Assembly (NCBI GenBank): GCA_041846495.1
Contig: JBGZEX010000056.1
Coordinates: 1 to 52,304, forward strand
Reading direction: 5' to 3'
Length of the DNA: 52,304 nt
Source: JBGZEX01 sp041846495
Lineage (GTDB): Bacteria > Bacteroidota > Bacteroidia > Bacteroidales > Marinifilaceae
Shown: piece by piece, positions 32,788 through 41,952 of the stretch
How the letters are laid out: every line of letters starts with the position of its first letter
Position numbering within the stretch: position 1 is the first letter of the stretch
Notes under the pieces: generated by a model
What the model was told of the DNA's origin: nothing
What the model saw: the letters and a program-made list of their open reading frames with translations, nothing else
Databases searched by the model: none
Program-made: the position numbers and the translations under genes

Positions 32788-33660
32788 ATGAAAGGAATCG
32801 TATTGGCAGGAGGTGCGGGAACCCGGTTATACCCTGTTACCAAAGGAGTTTGTAAACAATTGTTGCCGGTTTACGATAAGCCTATGGTATATTATCCGCT
32901 ATCCGTACTGATGCTGGCCGGGATACGGGATATACTGATTATTTCCACACCTTCGGATTTACCCGGATTTAAAAGGCTTTTCAGAGATGGGTCCGACTAT
33001 GGACTGCATATAAACTATGCCGAGCAACCTTCTCCGGACGGTTTGGCACAGGCGTTTATCATAGGAGAAGATTTTATCGGCGAAGAGGCGGTGGCTTTGG
33101 TTTTGGGGGATAATATTTTTTACGGGCAGGGTTTTAGTGCGATATTGGCCGAGGCTTTCGACGATGTCGTAAATAATGGGCAGGCTGCGATTTTCGGGTA
33201 TTATGTACATAAACCGGAGTATTATGGGGTTGCGGAATTCGGTGCGGACGGCAGGGTCGTCGGTATAGAGGAGAAACCCCGATGTCCGAAATCCAATTTT
33301 GCAGTCGTAGGACTTTATTTTTATCCCAACCGGGTTGTGGATATTGCTAAGAATGTCAGACCTTCCGCTCGTGGGGAATTGGAGATTACGGCCGTGAATC
33401 AGGCCTTTTTGGAGGAAGGCCTTTTGAGACTGAGACGTTTGGGAAGGGGATTTGCATGGTTGGATACGGGAACTCACGATTCTTTGGCCGAGGCTTCCAC
33501 TTTCGTAGAGGTAATAGAAAAACGGCAGGGCTTGAAAATTGCCTGCATAGAGGAAATCGCCTACAAAAAAGGATGGATATCCTCCGAAGATATCCGGCGT
33601 TTGGCCGAACCCATGAAAAATAATCAGTACGGACACTATCTTTTGAATTTGATAAAATGA
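32788..33660 (+). CDS. rfbA: Glucose-1-phosphate thymidylyltransferase
   Basis: 290 aa from the ATG at 32788, which begins at MKGIVLAGGAGTRLYPVT as in all RmlA proteins; an upstream ATG is only a frame extension. Signature residues GGAGTRL, KQLLPVYDKPM and the later GDNIFYGQ are present. It makes dTDP-glucose from glucose-1-phosphate and dTTP. Its stop overlaps rfbB by 4 bases (ATGA), so the pair is translationally coupled. rfbC and rfbD are not next to it, so the pathway could lead to dTDP-rhamnose with genes elsewhere, or to another dTDP-6-deoxysugar. Confidence 0.95.
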   Translation: MKGIVLAGGAGTRLYPVTKGVCKQLLPVYDKPMVYYPLSVLMLAGIRDILIISTPSDLPGFKRLFRDGSDYGLHINYAEQPSPDGLAQAFIIGEDFIGEEAVALVLGDNIFYGQGFSAILAEAFDDVVNNGQAAIFGYYVHKPEYYGVAEFGADGRVVGIEEKPRCPKSNFAVVGLYFYPNRVVDIAKNVRPSARGELEITAVNQAFLEEGLLRLRRLGRGFAWLDTGTHDSLAEASTFVEVIEKRQGLKIACIEEIAYKKGWISSEDIRRLAEPMKNNQYGHYLLNLIK

Positions 33661-34727
33661 ATTTCAAGAGGAATATCCTTATAACCGGAGGCGCCGGTTT
33701 TATAGGTTCTCATACGGTGCGGCTTTTTGTAAATAAATATCCGGATTATCGTATTCTTAATTTGGATAAACTTACTTATGCAGGTAATTTAAAAAATCTC
33801 AGGGATATAGAAAAAAAATCCAATTATGTTTTTATAAAGGCGGATATATGCGATTATGAGACGGTGAAGACCCTGTTCGAGAAATATCGTGTGGACGGGG
33901 TGATTCACCTCGCTGCCGAAAGTCATGTCGATCGTTCGATTTCCGAGCCTTTTTCCTTTGCACGTACGAATGTGATGGGAACTCTTACCTTGTTGGAGGC
34001 CGCTAAAACGGCTTGGGCCGGAAAAACATCCGCTAAGTTGTTTTATCATATTTCTACGGATGAGGTATACGGGGCTTTGGACTTGGAAAAGAATGCGTTT
34101 ACCGAAGAGACAAAATACGATCCGCACAGTCCTTACTCGGCATCGAAGGCCTCTTCCGACCATTTTGTGCGAGCTTACCGCGACACCTACGGTTTGCCGG
34201 CAATTGTTTCCAATTGTTCCAATAATTACGGTCCCTATCAGTTTCCGGAGAAATTAATACCTTTGGTCATTAATAATATAAGGTACGGCCGGTCTTTACC
34301 CCTGTACGGAAAAGGAGAGAATATAAGGGATTGGCTTTATGTCGAGGATCATGTCCGGGCTATCGATACGATTTTTCATAGGGGCAAGTCAGGAGAAACT
34401 TATAATATAGGCGGTTTCAATGAGTACAGAAATGTGGATTTGGTGAAAATGCTTATCGGTATGACTGATCGTTTACTCGGAAATCCCGAGGGGACTTCGG
34501 ACAGGCTGTTGACTTATGTGGCCGACCGTCCCGGCCATGATTTGCGTTACGCGATCGATGCCGGGAAAATAAGGGGAGAATTGGGGTGGATGCCATCCTT
34601 CCGGTTTGAGGAAGGTCTTGAAAAGACGGTGCATTGGTATTTGGAAAATCAGGAATGGCTGGATGAGGTTACCTCCGGAGATTACCGCAAATACTACAAT
34701 TATATGTACGGCAGTAATAAACGATAA
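33657..34727 (+). CDS. rfbB: dTDP-glucose 4,6-dehydratase
   Basis: 356-aa extended SDR enzyme that converts dTDP-glucose to dTDP-4-keto-6-deoxyglucose. NAD motif GGAGFIGS at residues 9-16, DKLTYAGNL, the catalytic triad in STDEVYG with the acidic pair typical of RmlB, and YSASKASSDH (Tyr and Lys of the SDR pair). NYGPYQFPEKLIP is a further RmlB hallmark. The start codon lies inside the rfbA stop. The end is followed by 10 bases before the 6-dehydrogenase gene, consistent with a single operon. Confidence 0.96.
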   Translation: MNFKRNILITGGAGFIGSHTVRLFVNKYPDYRILNLDKLTYAGNLKNLRDIEKKSNYVFIKADICDYETVKTLFEKYRVDGVIHLAAESHVDRSISEPFSFARTNVMGTLTLLEAAKTAWAGKTSAKLFYHISTDEVYGALDLEKNAFTEETKYDPHSPYSASKASSDHFVRAYRDTYGLPAIVSNCSNNYGPYQFPEKLIPLVINNIRYGRSLPLYGKGENIRDWLYVEDHVRAIDTIFHRGKSGETYNIGGFNEYRNVDLVKMLIGMTDRLLGNPEGTSDRLLTYVADRPGHDLRYAIDAGKIRGELGWMPSFRFEEGLEKTVHWYLENQEWLDEVTSGDYRKYYNYMYGSNKR

Positions 34728-34737
34728 AGGCGGAAGG

Positions 34738-36027
34738 ATGTATGGTCGACTTGTAAATAAGGAAGAACGTTTGGCATTGGTGGGATTGGGTTATGTAGGC
34801 CTTCCCATGGCCTTGACTTTTGCCGGGAAATTCGAAGTAGTGGGTTTCGATATAAACGAAGAGCGTATTGCCAAGATGAAAAATCGTATCGATCCCTGCG
34901 GAGAGTATCCCCCTTCTGTTTTTGAAGGAAAACATGTGGAATTCACCGCTTCCGTCGAGGAGTTGGCAAAAGCTTCTTTTTTTGTTATAGCGGTGCCCAC
35001 TCCCGTCAACAAGCATAACCAACCCGATTTATCCGCCTTGTTGTCCGCTACGCGCACCGTCGGCGGAGTTTTGAAAAGAGGCGACTACGTAGTATACGAA
35101 TCCACGGTTTATCCGGGATGTACGGAGGAAGATTGTTTGCCTGTCTTAGAAAAGGTTTCCGGATTGAAGTGCGGACGGGATTTCAAAATAGGTTATTCCC
35201 CCGAGCGTATTAATCCCGGCGATAAGGAACACACACTGAAGAATACGGTGAAAATCGTATCGGGTTGCGATGCGGAAGCTTTGGAAAATATAGCCCGGGT
35301 TTATGAAACCGTGGTGGATGCCGGAGTGCATAAAGCCTCCTGCATAAAGGTAGCCGAGGCGGCCAAGATAATCGAGAATACCCAACGGGATGTGAATATC
35401 GCTTTGATGAACGAACTTTCCATAATTTTCGGGCGTATGGGAATTAATACCTATGACGTAATCGAAGCGGCTGCGACCAAGTGGAATTTTTTGAAATATT
35501 ATCCCGGCTTGGTAGGAGGACATTGCATAGGAGTGGATCCTTATTATTTGGATTATAAGGCTAAAGAATTGAAATACCATACCCAGATTATAAGCGGCGG
35601 CCGTTTTGTGAACGACAGTATGGGCGGGTATTTTGCCAAGAAGACGGTGAAAAAAATGATTGCCTCCGGGAAAACCATTCCCGGCAGCAGGGTTTTGGTC
35701 ATGGGTATTACCTTTAAGGAAAACGTTTCGGATATCCGTAATTCCAAGGTTGCGGATATCGTTCGGGAGTTTCGGGATTATGGCTTGGAAGTGGACGTTG
35801 TGGATCCTTATGCCGATTCCTCGGAAGTGGAACGGGAGTACGGGTTCGCATTATCTCCCGAGCCTTCGGGTGAGTACGATGCCGTTGTGGTGGCCGTAGG
35901 ACATCGGGAATACCGTATTTTGGAAGAATCTTTTTTCGAAGCACTCTTGACTCCCGGAGCTGTTCTCGGAGATGTCAAGGGACTTTATCACAATCGTATC
36001 AGCCGGCTTAATTATTGGAGTTTGTAA
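34738..36027 (+). CDS. UDP-N-acetylglucosamine 6-dehydrogenase type (WbpA/TviB family)
   Basis: 429 aa from ATG 34738. UDP-glucose/GDP-mannose dehydrogenase fold: N-terminal NAD domain LALVGLGYVGLP near residues 12-22, the VPTPVN motif, YESTVYPG, and the catalytic Cys263 in GGHCIGVDPYYL. The RINPGDKEH segment is the WbpA/TviB form, so the likely substrate is UDP-GlcNAc, oxidised at C6 to UDP-GlcNAcA in two NAD steps. This would supply the WlbA-like enzyme at the head of the locus, or a uronate for the glycan. A 101-base gap without obvious signals separates it from the legionaminic operon. Confidence 0.88.
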   Translation: MYGRLVNKEERLALVGLGYVGLPMALTFAGKFEVVGFDINEERIAKMKNRIDPCGEYPPSVFEGKHVEFTASVEELAKASFFVIAVPTPVNKHNQPDLSALLSATRTVGGVLKRGDYVVYESTVYPGCTEEDCLPVLEKVSGLKCGRDFKIGYSPERINPGDKEHTLKNTVKIVSGCDAEALENIARVYETVVDAGVHKASCIKVAEAAKIIENTQRDVNIALMNELSIIFGRMGINTYDVIEAAATKWNFLKYYPGLVGGHCIGVDPYYLDYKAKELKYHTQIISGGRFVNDSMGGYFAKKTVKKMIASGKTIPGSRVLVMGITFKENVSDIRNSKVADIVREFRDYGLEVDVVDPYADSSEVEREYGFALSPEPSGEYDAVVVAVGHREYRILEESFFEALLTPGAVLGDVKGLYHNRISRLNYWSL

Positions 36028-36128
36028 AATAGTTCGAGAAGACTCAATCCCATTGTAATATGTGTTGAATTATTGTATTGGCGAAAAACTTCCGAAAGGA
36101 TATTATTGTGGATTTGGAAATTAAATAA

Positions 36129-37115
36129 ATGATAGAAATGGAGAAAGTATTAATAACCGGAGCCGACGGTTTTATCGGTTCTCATCTTACGGAGATGCTG
36201 TTGGAGTGTGGTTGCCGGGTGCGGGCGTTATCATATTATAATTCCTTCAATAATTGGGGATGGCTTGATGGACTTTCGCATCGTAATCTTGAGGTTGTAA
36301 CGGGAGATGTGCGAGATCCTCATTTTTGCAGACATATCATGGAGGACCGGGATACCGTATTTCATCTGGCCGCACTTATAGCTATCCCTTATTCCTATAC
36401 GGCTCCGGACAGCTATGTGGATACCAATGTAAAGGGTACGTTGAATATTTGCCAGGCCGCCAAAGAGAATGGGGTAAGCAGAGTAATCGTAACCTCTACT
36501 TCCGAAGTTTATGGTACGGCGCAGTATGTCCCCATCGACGAAAAACACCCGAAGCAACCCCAATCACCCTATTCGGCGACGAAAATAGGTGCTGATGCCA
36601 TGGCCATGAGTTTCTACAATGCGTTCGAATTGCCGGTGGTTATTGCCCGTCCATTCAATACCTATGGACCGCGTCAATCGGCCAGAGCGATTATTCCTAC
36701 GATTATTACGCAAATAGCCAATGGTAAAAAAGAGATAAAACTGGGCGATTTAACCCCGACACGCGACTTCAACTACGTGAAAGATACCTGCAAAGGATTT
36801 ATCGAATTGGCCGGCTGCGATGCTGCCATCGGCCAGGAGGTGAACATCGCGAGCAATTACGAGATTTCAATGCGGGATACGCTGAAAATCATTGCCGAAA
36901 TCATGAAGGCGGATGTGAAATTCATAGAAGACGAACAGCGCCTGCGTCCTAAAAATTCGGAAGTATTCCGGCTGTGGGGCGATAATACGAAGATTAAGAC
37001 ATTGACCGGTTTTACCCCCTCCTACACCATTGAAAAAGGGCTGGAAGAAACCATAAAATGGTTCTTGGATAAAGAAAATTTGCGTAAATACAAATCGGAG
37101 ATTTACAATGTATAG
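36129..37115 (+). CDS. legB: Legionaminate pathway NAD-dependent 4,6-dehydratase LegB
   Basis: 328-aa extended SDR. GADGFIGSHL from residue 11, STSEVYGTAQ, and the YxxxK pair at Tyr148/Lys152 (YSATK). The opening (LLECGCRVRALSYYNSFNNWGWLD) is distinctive of LegB rather than RmlB or PglF. LegB dehydrates GDP-GlcNAc to the 4-keto-6-deoxy intermediate in the Campylobacter route. It is the first gene of a tight operon (8-base overlap with legC). The GDP donor fits the guanylyltransferase-like gene further down. Confidence 0.92.
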   Translation: MIEMEKVLITGADGFIGSHLTEMLLECGCRVRALSYYNSFNNWGWLDGLSHRNLEVVTGDVRDPHFCRHIMEDRDTVFHLAALIAIPYSYTAPDSYVDTNVKGTLNICQAAKENGVSRVIVTSTSEVYGTAQYVPIDEKHPKQPQSPYSATKIGADAMAMSFYNAFELPVVIARPFNTYGPRQSARAIIPTIITQIANGKKEIKLGDLTPTRDFNYVKDTCKGFIELAGCDAAIGQEVNIASNYEISMRDTLKIIAEIMKADVKFIEDEQRLRPKNSEVFRLWGDNTKIKTLTGFTPSYTIEKGLEETIKWFLDKENLRKYKSEIYNV

Positions 37116-38262
37116 CGAAATCGTATCATTTGTTCGGGAGTTGTACGGGACGGAAGAATTTATTCCGTTGCATGCCCCCGTGTTCGGAGGTAATGAGAAA
37201 AAATACCTGAACGACTGTATCGATACGACTTTTGTGTCGAGCGTAGGCAAGTTTGTCGACCGCTTCGAAGAGATGGTGGCTGCATATACGGGGGCTAAAA
37301 AAGCCGTTGTCTGCGTGAACGGCACCAATGCGCTTCATATGGCGATGCTCTTGACGGGAGTGGGAAGGGACGACGAGGTCATTACTCAGGCGCTTACCTT
37401 TATCGCTACGTGCAATGCCATCAGTTATATCGGTGCTCATCCCGTTTTTCTGGATGTGGATAGGAACACCATGGGATTATCACCGTCGGCCGTAGAGGAT
37501 TGGCTCTTGGAAAATGCGGAAATCCGAAACCAGGTATGCTACAATAAACATACGGGCAGACGGATAAAAGCCTGTATTCCGATGCATACCTTCGGTCATC
37601 CGGTTCGTCTGGATGAATTGGCGGAGGTTTGCAACCGTTATCATATCACATTGTTGGAAGATGCCGCCGAGAGTCTGGGCAGTTTTTACAAAGGAAAACA
37701 TACCGGAACTTTCGGAATAGTGGGAGCAATCAGTTTTAACGGCAATAAAACCATTACTACCGGTGGTGGAGGTATGTTGCTCTTCAATGACGAAGCGCTG
37801 GGAAAATACGCCAAACATCTCACTACTCAGGCGAAAGTTCCCCACCGGTGGGAATTTGTGCACGACCATATCGGTTATAACTATCGTATGCCCAATATTA
37901 ATGCGGCTCTGGGCTGTGCACAAATGGAACAGCTCGACGATTTTCTGAAAAACAAACGGGAAACGGCGGAGCACTACAAGCGTTTTTTTCAAACCTATCC
38001 GGACATCGAGTTTTTCACGGAGCCCGAGGATTGTAAATCCAACTATTGGCTGAATGCCGTTGTCTTAAAGGATAAACAGGCTCAACTCGATTTTTTGCAA
38101 TATACCAATGACAATGGTATTATGACCCGTCCCGTATGGGAGTTGATGAATCGTTTACCGATGTTTAAGGGTTGCATAACGGATGATTTGGAGAATACAA
38201 AGTGGTTTGCCGACAGAGTTGTAAATATACCGAGCAGTTCGAGGAGATTGAAGTATGAATGA
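37108..38262 (+). CDS. legC: LegC-family PLP aminotransferase
   Basis: 384-aa DegT/DnrJ/EryC1 aminotransferase. PLP lysine is Lys214 in SFNGNKTITTGGGG; EDAAESLG and the N-terminal VNGTNALHMAMLL are family marks. The TFIATCNAI and NKHTGRRIKAC segments follow the LegC pattern. It would install the 4-amino group on the LegB product using glutamate. It overlaps legB by 8 bases and the acetyltransferase by 8 bases. Confidence 0.92.
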   Translation: MYSEIVSFVRELYGTEEFIPLHAPVFGGNEKKYLNDCIDTTFVSSVGKFVDRFEEMVAAYTGAKKAVVCVNGTNALHMAMLLTGVGRDDEVITQALTFIATCNAISYIGAHPVFLDVDRNTMGLSPSAVEDWLLENAEIRNQVCYNKHTGRRIKACIPMHTFGHPVRLDELAEVCNRYHITLLEDAAESLGSFYKGKHTGTFGIVGAISFNGNKTITTGGGGMLLFNDEALGKYAKHLTTQAKVPHRWEFVHDHIGYNYRMPNINAALGCAQMEQLDDFLKNKRETAEHYKRFFQTYPDIEFFTEPEDCKSNYWLNAVVLKDKQAQLDFLQYTNDNGIMTRPVWELMNRLPMFKGCITDDLENTKWFADRVVNIPSSSRRLKYE

Positions 38263-38893
38263 TTATGAACTTATATTGGTAGGTGGCGGAGGGCACTGCA
38301 AATCGGTCATTGATGTTGCCGAAAGTGCGGGCTATACAATCAAAGGGATTCTCGATGTCCCCGAGAATGTGGGTAAATGTGTGTTGGGTTATCCCATTAT
38401 CGGTACGGACGATCGGATAGCCGATTTTGTAACGCAGACGGCATTTGTCGTAACGGTAGGGCATATCAAAAGCGCAGCCCTCCGGATAAGTTTGTTCGAC
38501 AGAATAGTTAGTGCCGGAGGCAAAATGGCAACCATCATCGCCGGCACGGCTTATGTTTCAAAGTATGCAACCATAGGTGAGGGCAGTGTTATTATGCATA
38601 AGGCAGTTGTAAATGCCGGTGCCGAGATCGGGAAAGGGTGTATAATCAATACATTTGCTAACATTGAGCACGAAGCCGTAATAGGCGATTTTTGCCACAT
38701 CTCCACAGGTGCCATGGTAAACGGCAACTGTAGCGTAGGAAGCGAAACTTTTTTGGGTAGCCATTCGGTAATGGTCAATGGAACGGCTATTACTGAAGAT
38801 TGTGTGATTGCCGCAGGTTCGACCGTAAGAAAAAACTTGACGAGAAAAGGAGTTTATTCCGGTAATCCGGCAATACTGAAAATAAAGAAATAG
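38255..38893 (+). CDS. NeuD/PglD-type sugar acetyltransferase, probable LegH
   Basis: 212 aa with two domains: an N-terminal PglD_N nucleotide-sugar binding fold (LILVGGGGHCKSVIDVAES) and a C-terminal left-handed beta-helix of hexapeptide repeats. The catalytic base of PglD corresponds to His139 in NIEHEAVIGD. By position directly after LegC it most likely acetylates the new 4-amino group with acetyl-CoA (the LegH step). A NeuD-like O-acetyltransferase role is the alternative. Start overlaps legC by 8 bases and the stop lies 3 bases before the synthase gene. Confidence 0.85.
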   Translation: MNDYELILVGGGGHCKSVIDVAESAGYTIKGILDVPENVGKCVLGYPIIGTDDRIADFVTQTAFVVTVGHIKSAALRISLFDRIVSAGGKMATIIAGTAYVSKYATIGEGSVIMHKAVVNAGAEIGKGCIINTFANIEHEAVIGDFCHISTGAMVNGNCSVGSETFLGSHSVMVNGTAITEDCVIAAGSTVRKNLTRKGVYSGNPAILKIKK

Positions 38894-38896
38894 GCA

Positions 38897-39907
38897 ATGA
38901 AAAACGTCGTTATCATAGCAGAAGCGGGAGTAAATCATAACGGAAGCATGGAAAATGCCATCCGTCTTGTCGACGCTGCGGCAGAAGCTGGGGCTGATTA
39001 CATTAAATTCCAAACATTTAAAGCGGAAAGACTCGTTGCAAAATCGGCAAAAAAGGCCGTATATCAAATTTCGAATACGGGAAACGGTGAAGAAAACCAG
39101 TACCAAATGCTCAAAAAACTCGAATTGAACCGGCAGCAACATATTCGACTGATAGAGTATTGCAAAGAAAAAAACATTCAATTCTTTTCTACGGCTTTTG
39201 ATTTGGAATCATTGGAGTATTTAAGTACTATCGGGTTGAAACTTGTAAAAATTCCTTCGGGCGAAATTACCAATTTGCCTTATTTGAGAAAAGCGGCTTC
39301 ACTGTTTAAAAAAGTGATTTTATCGACCGGTATGTCGACAATGCGGGAAATCAACGATGCTATGAATGTTTTTCTGAAAGCCGGAATTGCAAAAGAGGAT
39401 ATCACCATCTTGCATTGCAATACCGAATATCCCACTCCGATGGAAGACGTCAACCTGAAAGCGATGTTGCATATTCAACGGGAGTTCGGTACTTCTGTCG
39501 GGTATTCCGACCACACTATGGGTATCGAAGTGCCGATAGCCGCAGTAGCTTTGGGAGCAACGGTTATCGAAAAACATTTTACGCTGGATAAAACGATGGA
39601 AGGCCCCGACCATAAGGCTTCATTAGAACCCGCTGAGTTGAAAGCCATGGTTTCCGCCATAAGAAACGTGGAAAAGGCCGTAAACGGCAGCGGTGTAAAG
39701 GAAGTGTCTCTTTCGGAGATAAAAAATATCGATGTGGTGCGAAAGAGCATTGTCGCTAAGAAAATAATAAAAAAAGGAGAGCTGTTTTCGGAGGACAACA
39801 TTACGACCAAACGTCCCGGTACGGGATTGTCGCCGATGTGTTGGGATGAGGTGTTGGGTAAAGTCGCTTTGAAAGATTTTGTTCCGGACGAAATAATCGT
39901 TTTATGA
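38897..39907 (+). CDS. legI: Nonulosonate (legionaminate) synthase, NeuB/LegI family
   Basis: 336 aa. The N-terminal TIM barrel starts IIAEAGVNHNGS, with GADYIKFQTF and KIPSGEITNLPYLR; the C-terminal SAF (antifreeze-like) domain ends GTGLSPMCWDEVLGK. These enzymes condense phosphoenolpyruvate with a 2,4-diacetamido-hexose or with ManNAc. Neighbours LegB and LegC argue for the legionaminate substrate. Start overlap is absent (3-base gap) but the stop overlaps legG by 4 bases. All catalytic residues I can recall appear present. Confidence 0.93.
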   Translation: MKNVVIIAEAGVNHNGSMENAIRLVDAAAEAGADYIKFQTFKAERLVAKSAKKAVYQISNTGNGEENQYQMLKKLELNRQQHIRLIEYCKEKNIQFFSTAFDLESLEYLSTIGLKLVKIPSGEITNLPYLRKAASLFKKVILSTGMSTMREINDAMNVFLKAGIAKEDITILHCNTEYPTPMEDVNLKAMLHIQREFGTSVGYSDHTMGIEVPIAAVALGATVIEKHFTLDKTMEGPDHKASLEPAELKAMVSAIRNVEKAVNGSGVKEVSLSEIKNIDVVRKSIVAKKIIKKGELFSEDNITTKRPGTGLSPMCWDEVLGKVALKDFVPDEIIVL

Positions 39908-41061
39908 GAAAAATTTGTGTAGTAACCGGAACGCGCGCCGAATACGGCTTGCTCTATTGGACGATGAAGCGAATTCAGCAAGAACCCGACATGTTGCTCC
40001 AATTGATCGTTACGGGTATGCACCTGTCGCCCGAGTTCGGAATGACGTACAGGCAGATAGAAGCCGATGGTTTCAAGATCGACAAAAAGATAGAGATGCT
40101 CCTGTCTTCGGATACGGCTGTAGGTATATCGAAAAGTATGGGGCTGGCAATGATTTCTTTTGCGGAGACGTTTGATGAATTAGAACCGGATATCGTTTTG
40201 GTCTTGGGAGATCGATTCGAAATTTTTTCAGCGGTTTCAGCGGCGATGATTGCCCGCATTCCCGTTGCCCACTGCCATGGAGGAGAAGCGACTGAAGGAT
40301 TGATAGACGAAGCCATCAGGCATTCCATAACCAAAATGTCTCATTTCCATTTTTGTTCTACCGAGGAATACAAACGGCGAATTATTCAATTGGGCGAATC
40401 TCCCGGCTTTGTATTTAATGTGGGAGCATTGGGGATAGAGAATATTAACAGATTGAAATTGCTCTCAAAGGAGGAATTCGAGTTATCCATAAACTTTCAA
40501 TTGGATAGGAAATACTGTTTTTTAGTCACGTATCATCCTGTTACGCTCGAGAAATCCACGGCGGAAGAACATATAAATCATCTGCTGACGGCTTTGGATA
40601 ACATCGAGGATTGTAAAATAATTTTTACCAAATCGAATTCCGATACGGATGGAAGAATTATTAATAAGCGTATAGATGAATACGTAAACATACATCCGGA
40701 GAAATCGGTCAGTTTTGTATCTTTAGGACAATTGAGATATCTTTCTTCCCTGCTTTATGTCGATGCGGTAATAGGGAATTCCTCGTCGGGTATTGTGGAA
40801 GTCCCTTCGTTCGGAATTCCGACAATAGACATAGGGGAGCGGCAAAAAGGAAGAATTTTTTCGGACAGTGTGATACATGCGGATGTGTCGTCGGCGTCCA
40901 TAGAGGCTGCCATAAGAAAATCCGTTTCCGGAGAATTCAGGAAACGGCTACCCGAAATATCGAATCCTTATGACAAGGGAAACTCGTCCGACAAAATAGT
41001 GGAAGTATTGAAAAACGCGAGATTGGATAACATTCTAAAGAAAAAGTTTTACGATTTATAA
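39904..41061 (+). CDS. legG: Hydrolysing NDP-sugar 2-epimerase, NeuC/LegG family
   Basis: 385-aa GT-B-like epimerase. VTGTRAEYGLLYWTMK at the N terminus and VVGNSSSG-type IGNSSSGIVEVPSFG near residue 295-310 are the family hallmarks, with VTYHPVTLE between. In this pathway it removes GDP from the diacetamido sugar while inverting C2, giving 2,4-diacetamido-mannose-type substrate for LegI. A plain sialic-acid NeuC acts on UDP-GlcNAc; the operon context favours LegG. It overlaps legI by 4 bases; the formyltransferase gene follows after 3 bases. Confidence 0.91.
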   Translation: MRKICVVTGTRAEYGLLYWTMKRIQQEPDMLLQLIVTGMHLSPEFGMTYRQIEADGFKIDKKIEMLLSSDTAVGISKSMGLAMISFAETFDELEPDIVLVLGDRFEIFSAVSAAMIARIPVAHCHGGEATEGLIDEAIRHSITKMSHFHFCSTEEYKRRIIQLGESPGFVFNVGALGIENINRLKLLSKEEFELSINFQLDRKYCFLVTYHPVTLEKSTAEEHINHLLTALDNIEDCKIIFTKSNSDTDGRIINKRIDEYVNIHPEKSVSFVSLGQLRYLSSLLYVDAVIGNSSSGIVEVPSFGIPTIDIGERQKGRIFSDSVIHADVSSASIEAAIRKSVSGEFRKRLPEISNPYDKGNSSDKIVEVLKNARLDNILKKKFYDL

Positions 41062-41064
41062 GAG

Positions 41065-41952
41065 ATGAGGATATTATTTATAGGCACTGTCGATTTTTCC
41101 TATGCCGCCCTATCACTGTTGTTGGAAAACAAATACGATGTAGTCGGGTTGGTTACGAAAAGAAAATCCGGATTCAATTCGGATTTTTCGGATTTGCAGC
41201 CTTTGGCCGAGAAGTACGGTGTTCCGGTCGTTTTCAGAGAGCAAAACAATGACGATGAAATAGAGACCTTTATAGAATCTAAGCATCCGGATGTTATTTA
41301 TTGCTTGGGTTGGTCGCATTTATTGCCGTCCCGGATACTCCGTATTCCTCGATACGGAGTCGTCGGTTTTCATCCGGCAGCTTTACCCGATAATAAAGGA
41401 CGCCATCCGATTATATGGGCTTTGTTTTTGGGTTTGAAAAATACGGCATCGACATTCTTTTTTATGGATGAAGGAGCCGATTCGGGAGATATTATCTTAC
41501 AGGAAAATATTGTTATCGATGAAGATGATACGGCAGCAACCTTGTATGAAAAAATACAAAAAAAAGGTCTGGAACAATTGATGGTATTGACCGAAGAATT
41601 GGAGGTAAACAAAGGACGGATTCCGGCTCGAAAACAAGATTCGGACAGTGGAAATACCTGGCGGAAAAGAGGAAAATGCGATGGAAGAATTGATTTCAGA
41701 ATGTCCACCCGGGCTATTTTGAATTTGGTACGGGCTTTGACACATCCTTATGTCGGAGCGCATATTGACTTTATGGAATCCGAAATTAAGGTTTGGAAGG
41801 CTGTACGGGAAGAATGCGATTCGATAAATATTGAACCGGGAAAAATACTTTATGTGGAAAATGGCGAAATTGTCGTGAAGACTTATGACGGGGCTATACG
41901 AATCCTTGAGCATGAGTTCGATATTATGCCTAAAAAAGGGGAATATTTATGA
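41065..41952 (+). CDS. Putative sugar N-formyltransferase (GART/Fmt fold)
   Basis: 295 aa. The N-terminal formyl_trans_N fold is clear: VVGFHPAALPDNKGRHPIIW with His103, and MDEGADSGDI with Asp139. Both belong to the catalytic Asn-His-Asp triad of formyl-tetrahydrofolate-dependent formyltransferases, but the Asn two residues before His is Gly101 here. A C-terminal beta-barrel-like region follows, as in Fmt. It is not a housekeeping Fmt, given its place in the operon and short linker. Sitting before a deacetylase with a 4-base overlap, it may place a formyl group on an amine freed by that enzyme, or on the 7-amino group of the nonulosonate. Confidence 0.8.
   Translation: MRILFIGTVDFSYAALSLLLENKYDVVGLVTKRKSGFNSDFSDLQPLAEKYGVPVVFREQNNDDEIETFIESKHPDVIYCLGWSHLLPSRILRIPRYGVVGFHPAALPDNKGRHPIIWALFLGLKNTASTFFFMDEGADSGDIILQENIVIDEDDTAATLYEKIQKKGLEQLMVLTEELEVNKGRIPARKQDSDSGNTWRKRGKCDGRIDFRMSTRAILNLVRALTHPYVGAHIDFMESEIKVWKAVREECDSINIEPGKILYVENGEIVVKTYDGAIRILEHEFDIMPKKGEYL

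Noticed and set aside
34606..34737. Upstream extension of the 6-dehydrogenase
   Set aside because: It overlaps the end of rfbB out of frame; the NAD-binding domain starts soon after ATG 34738.
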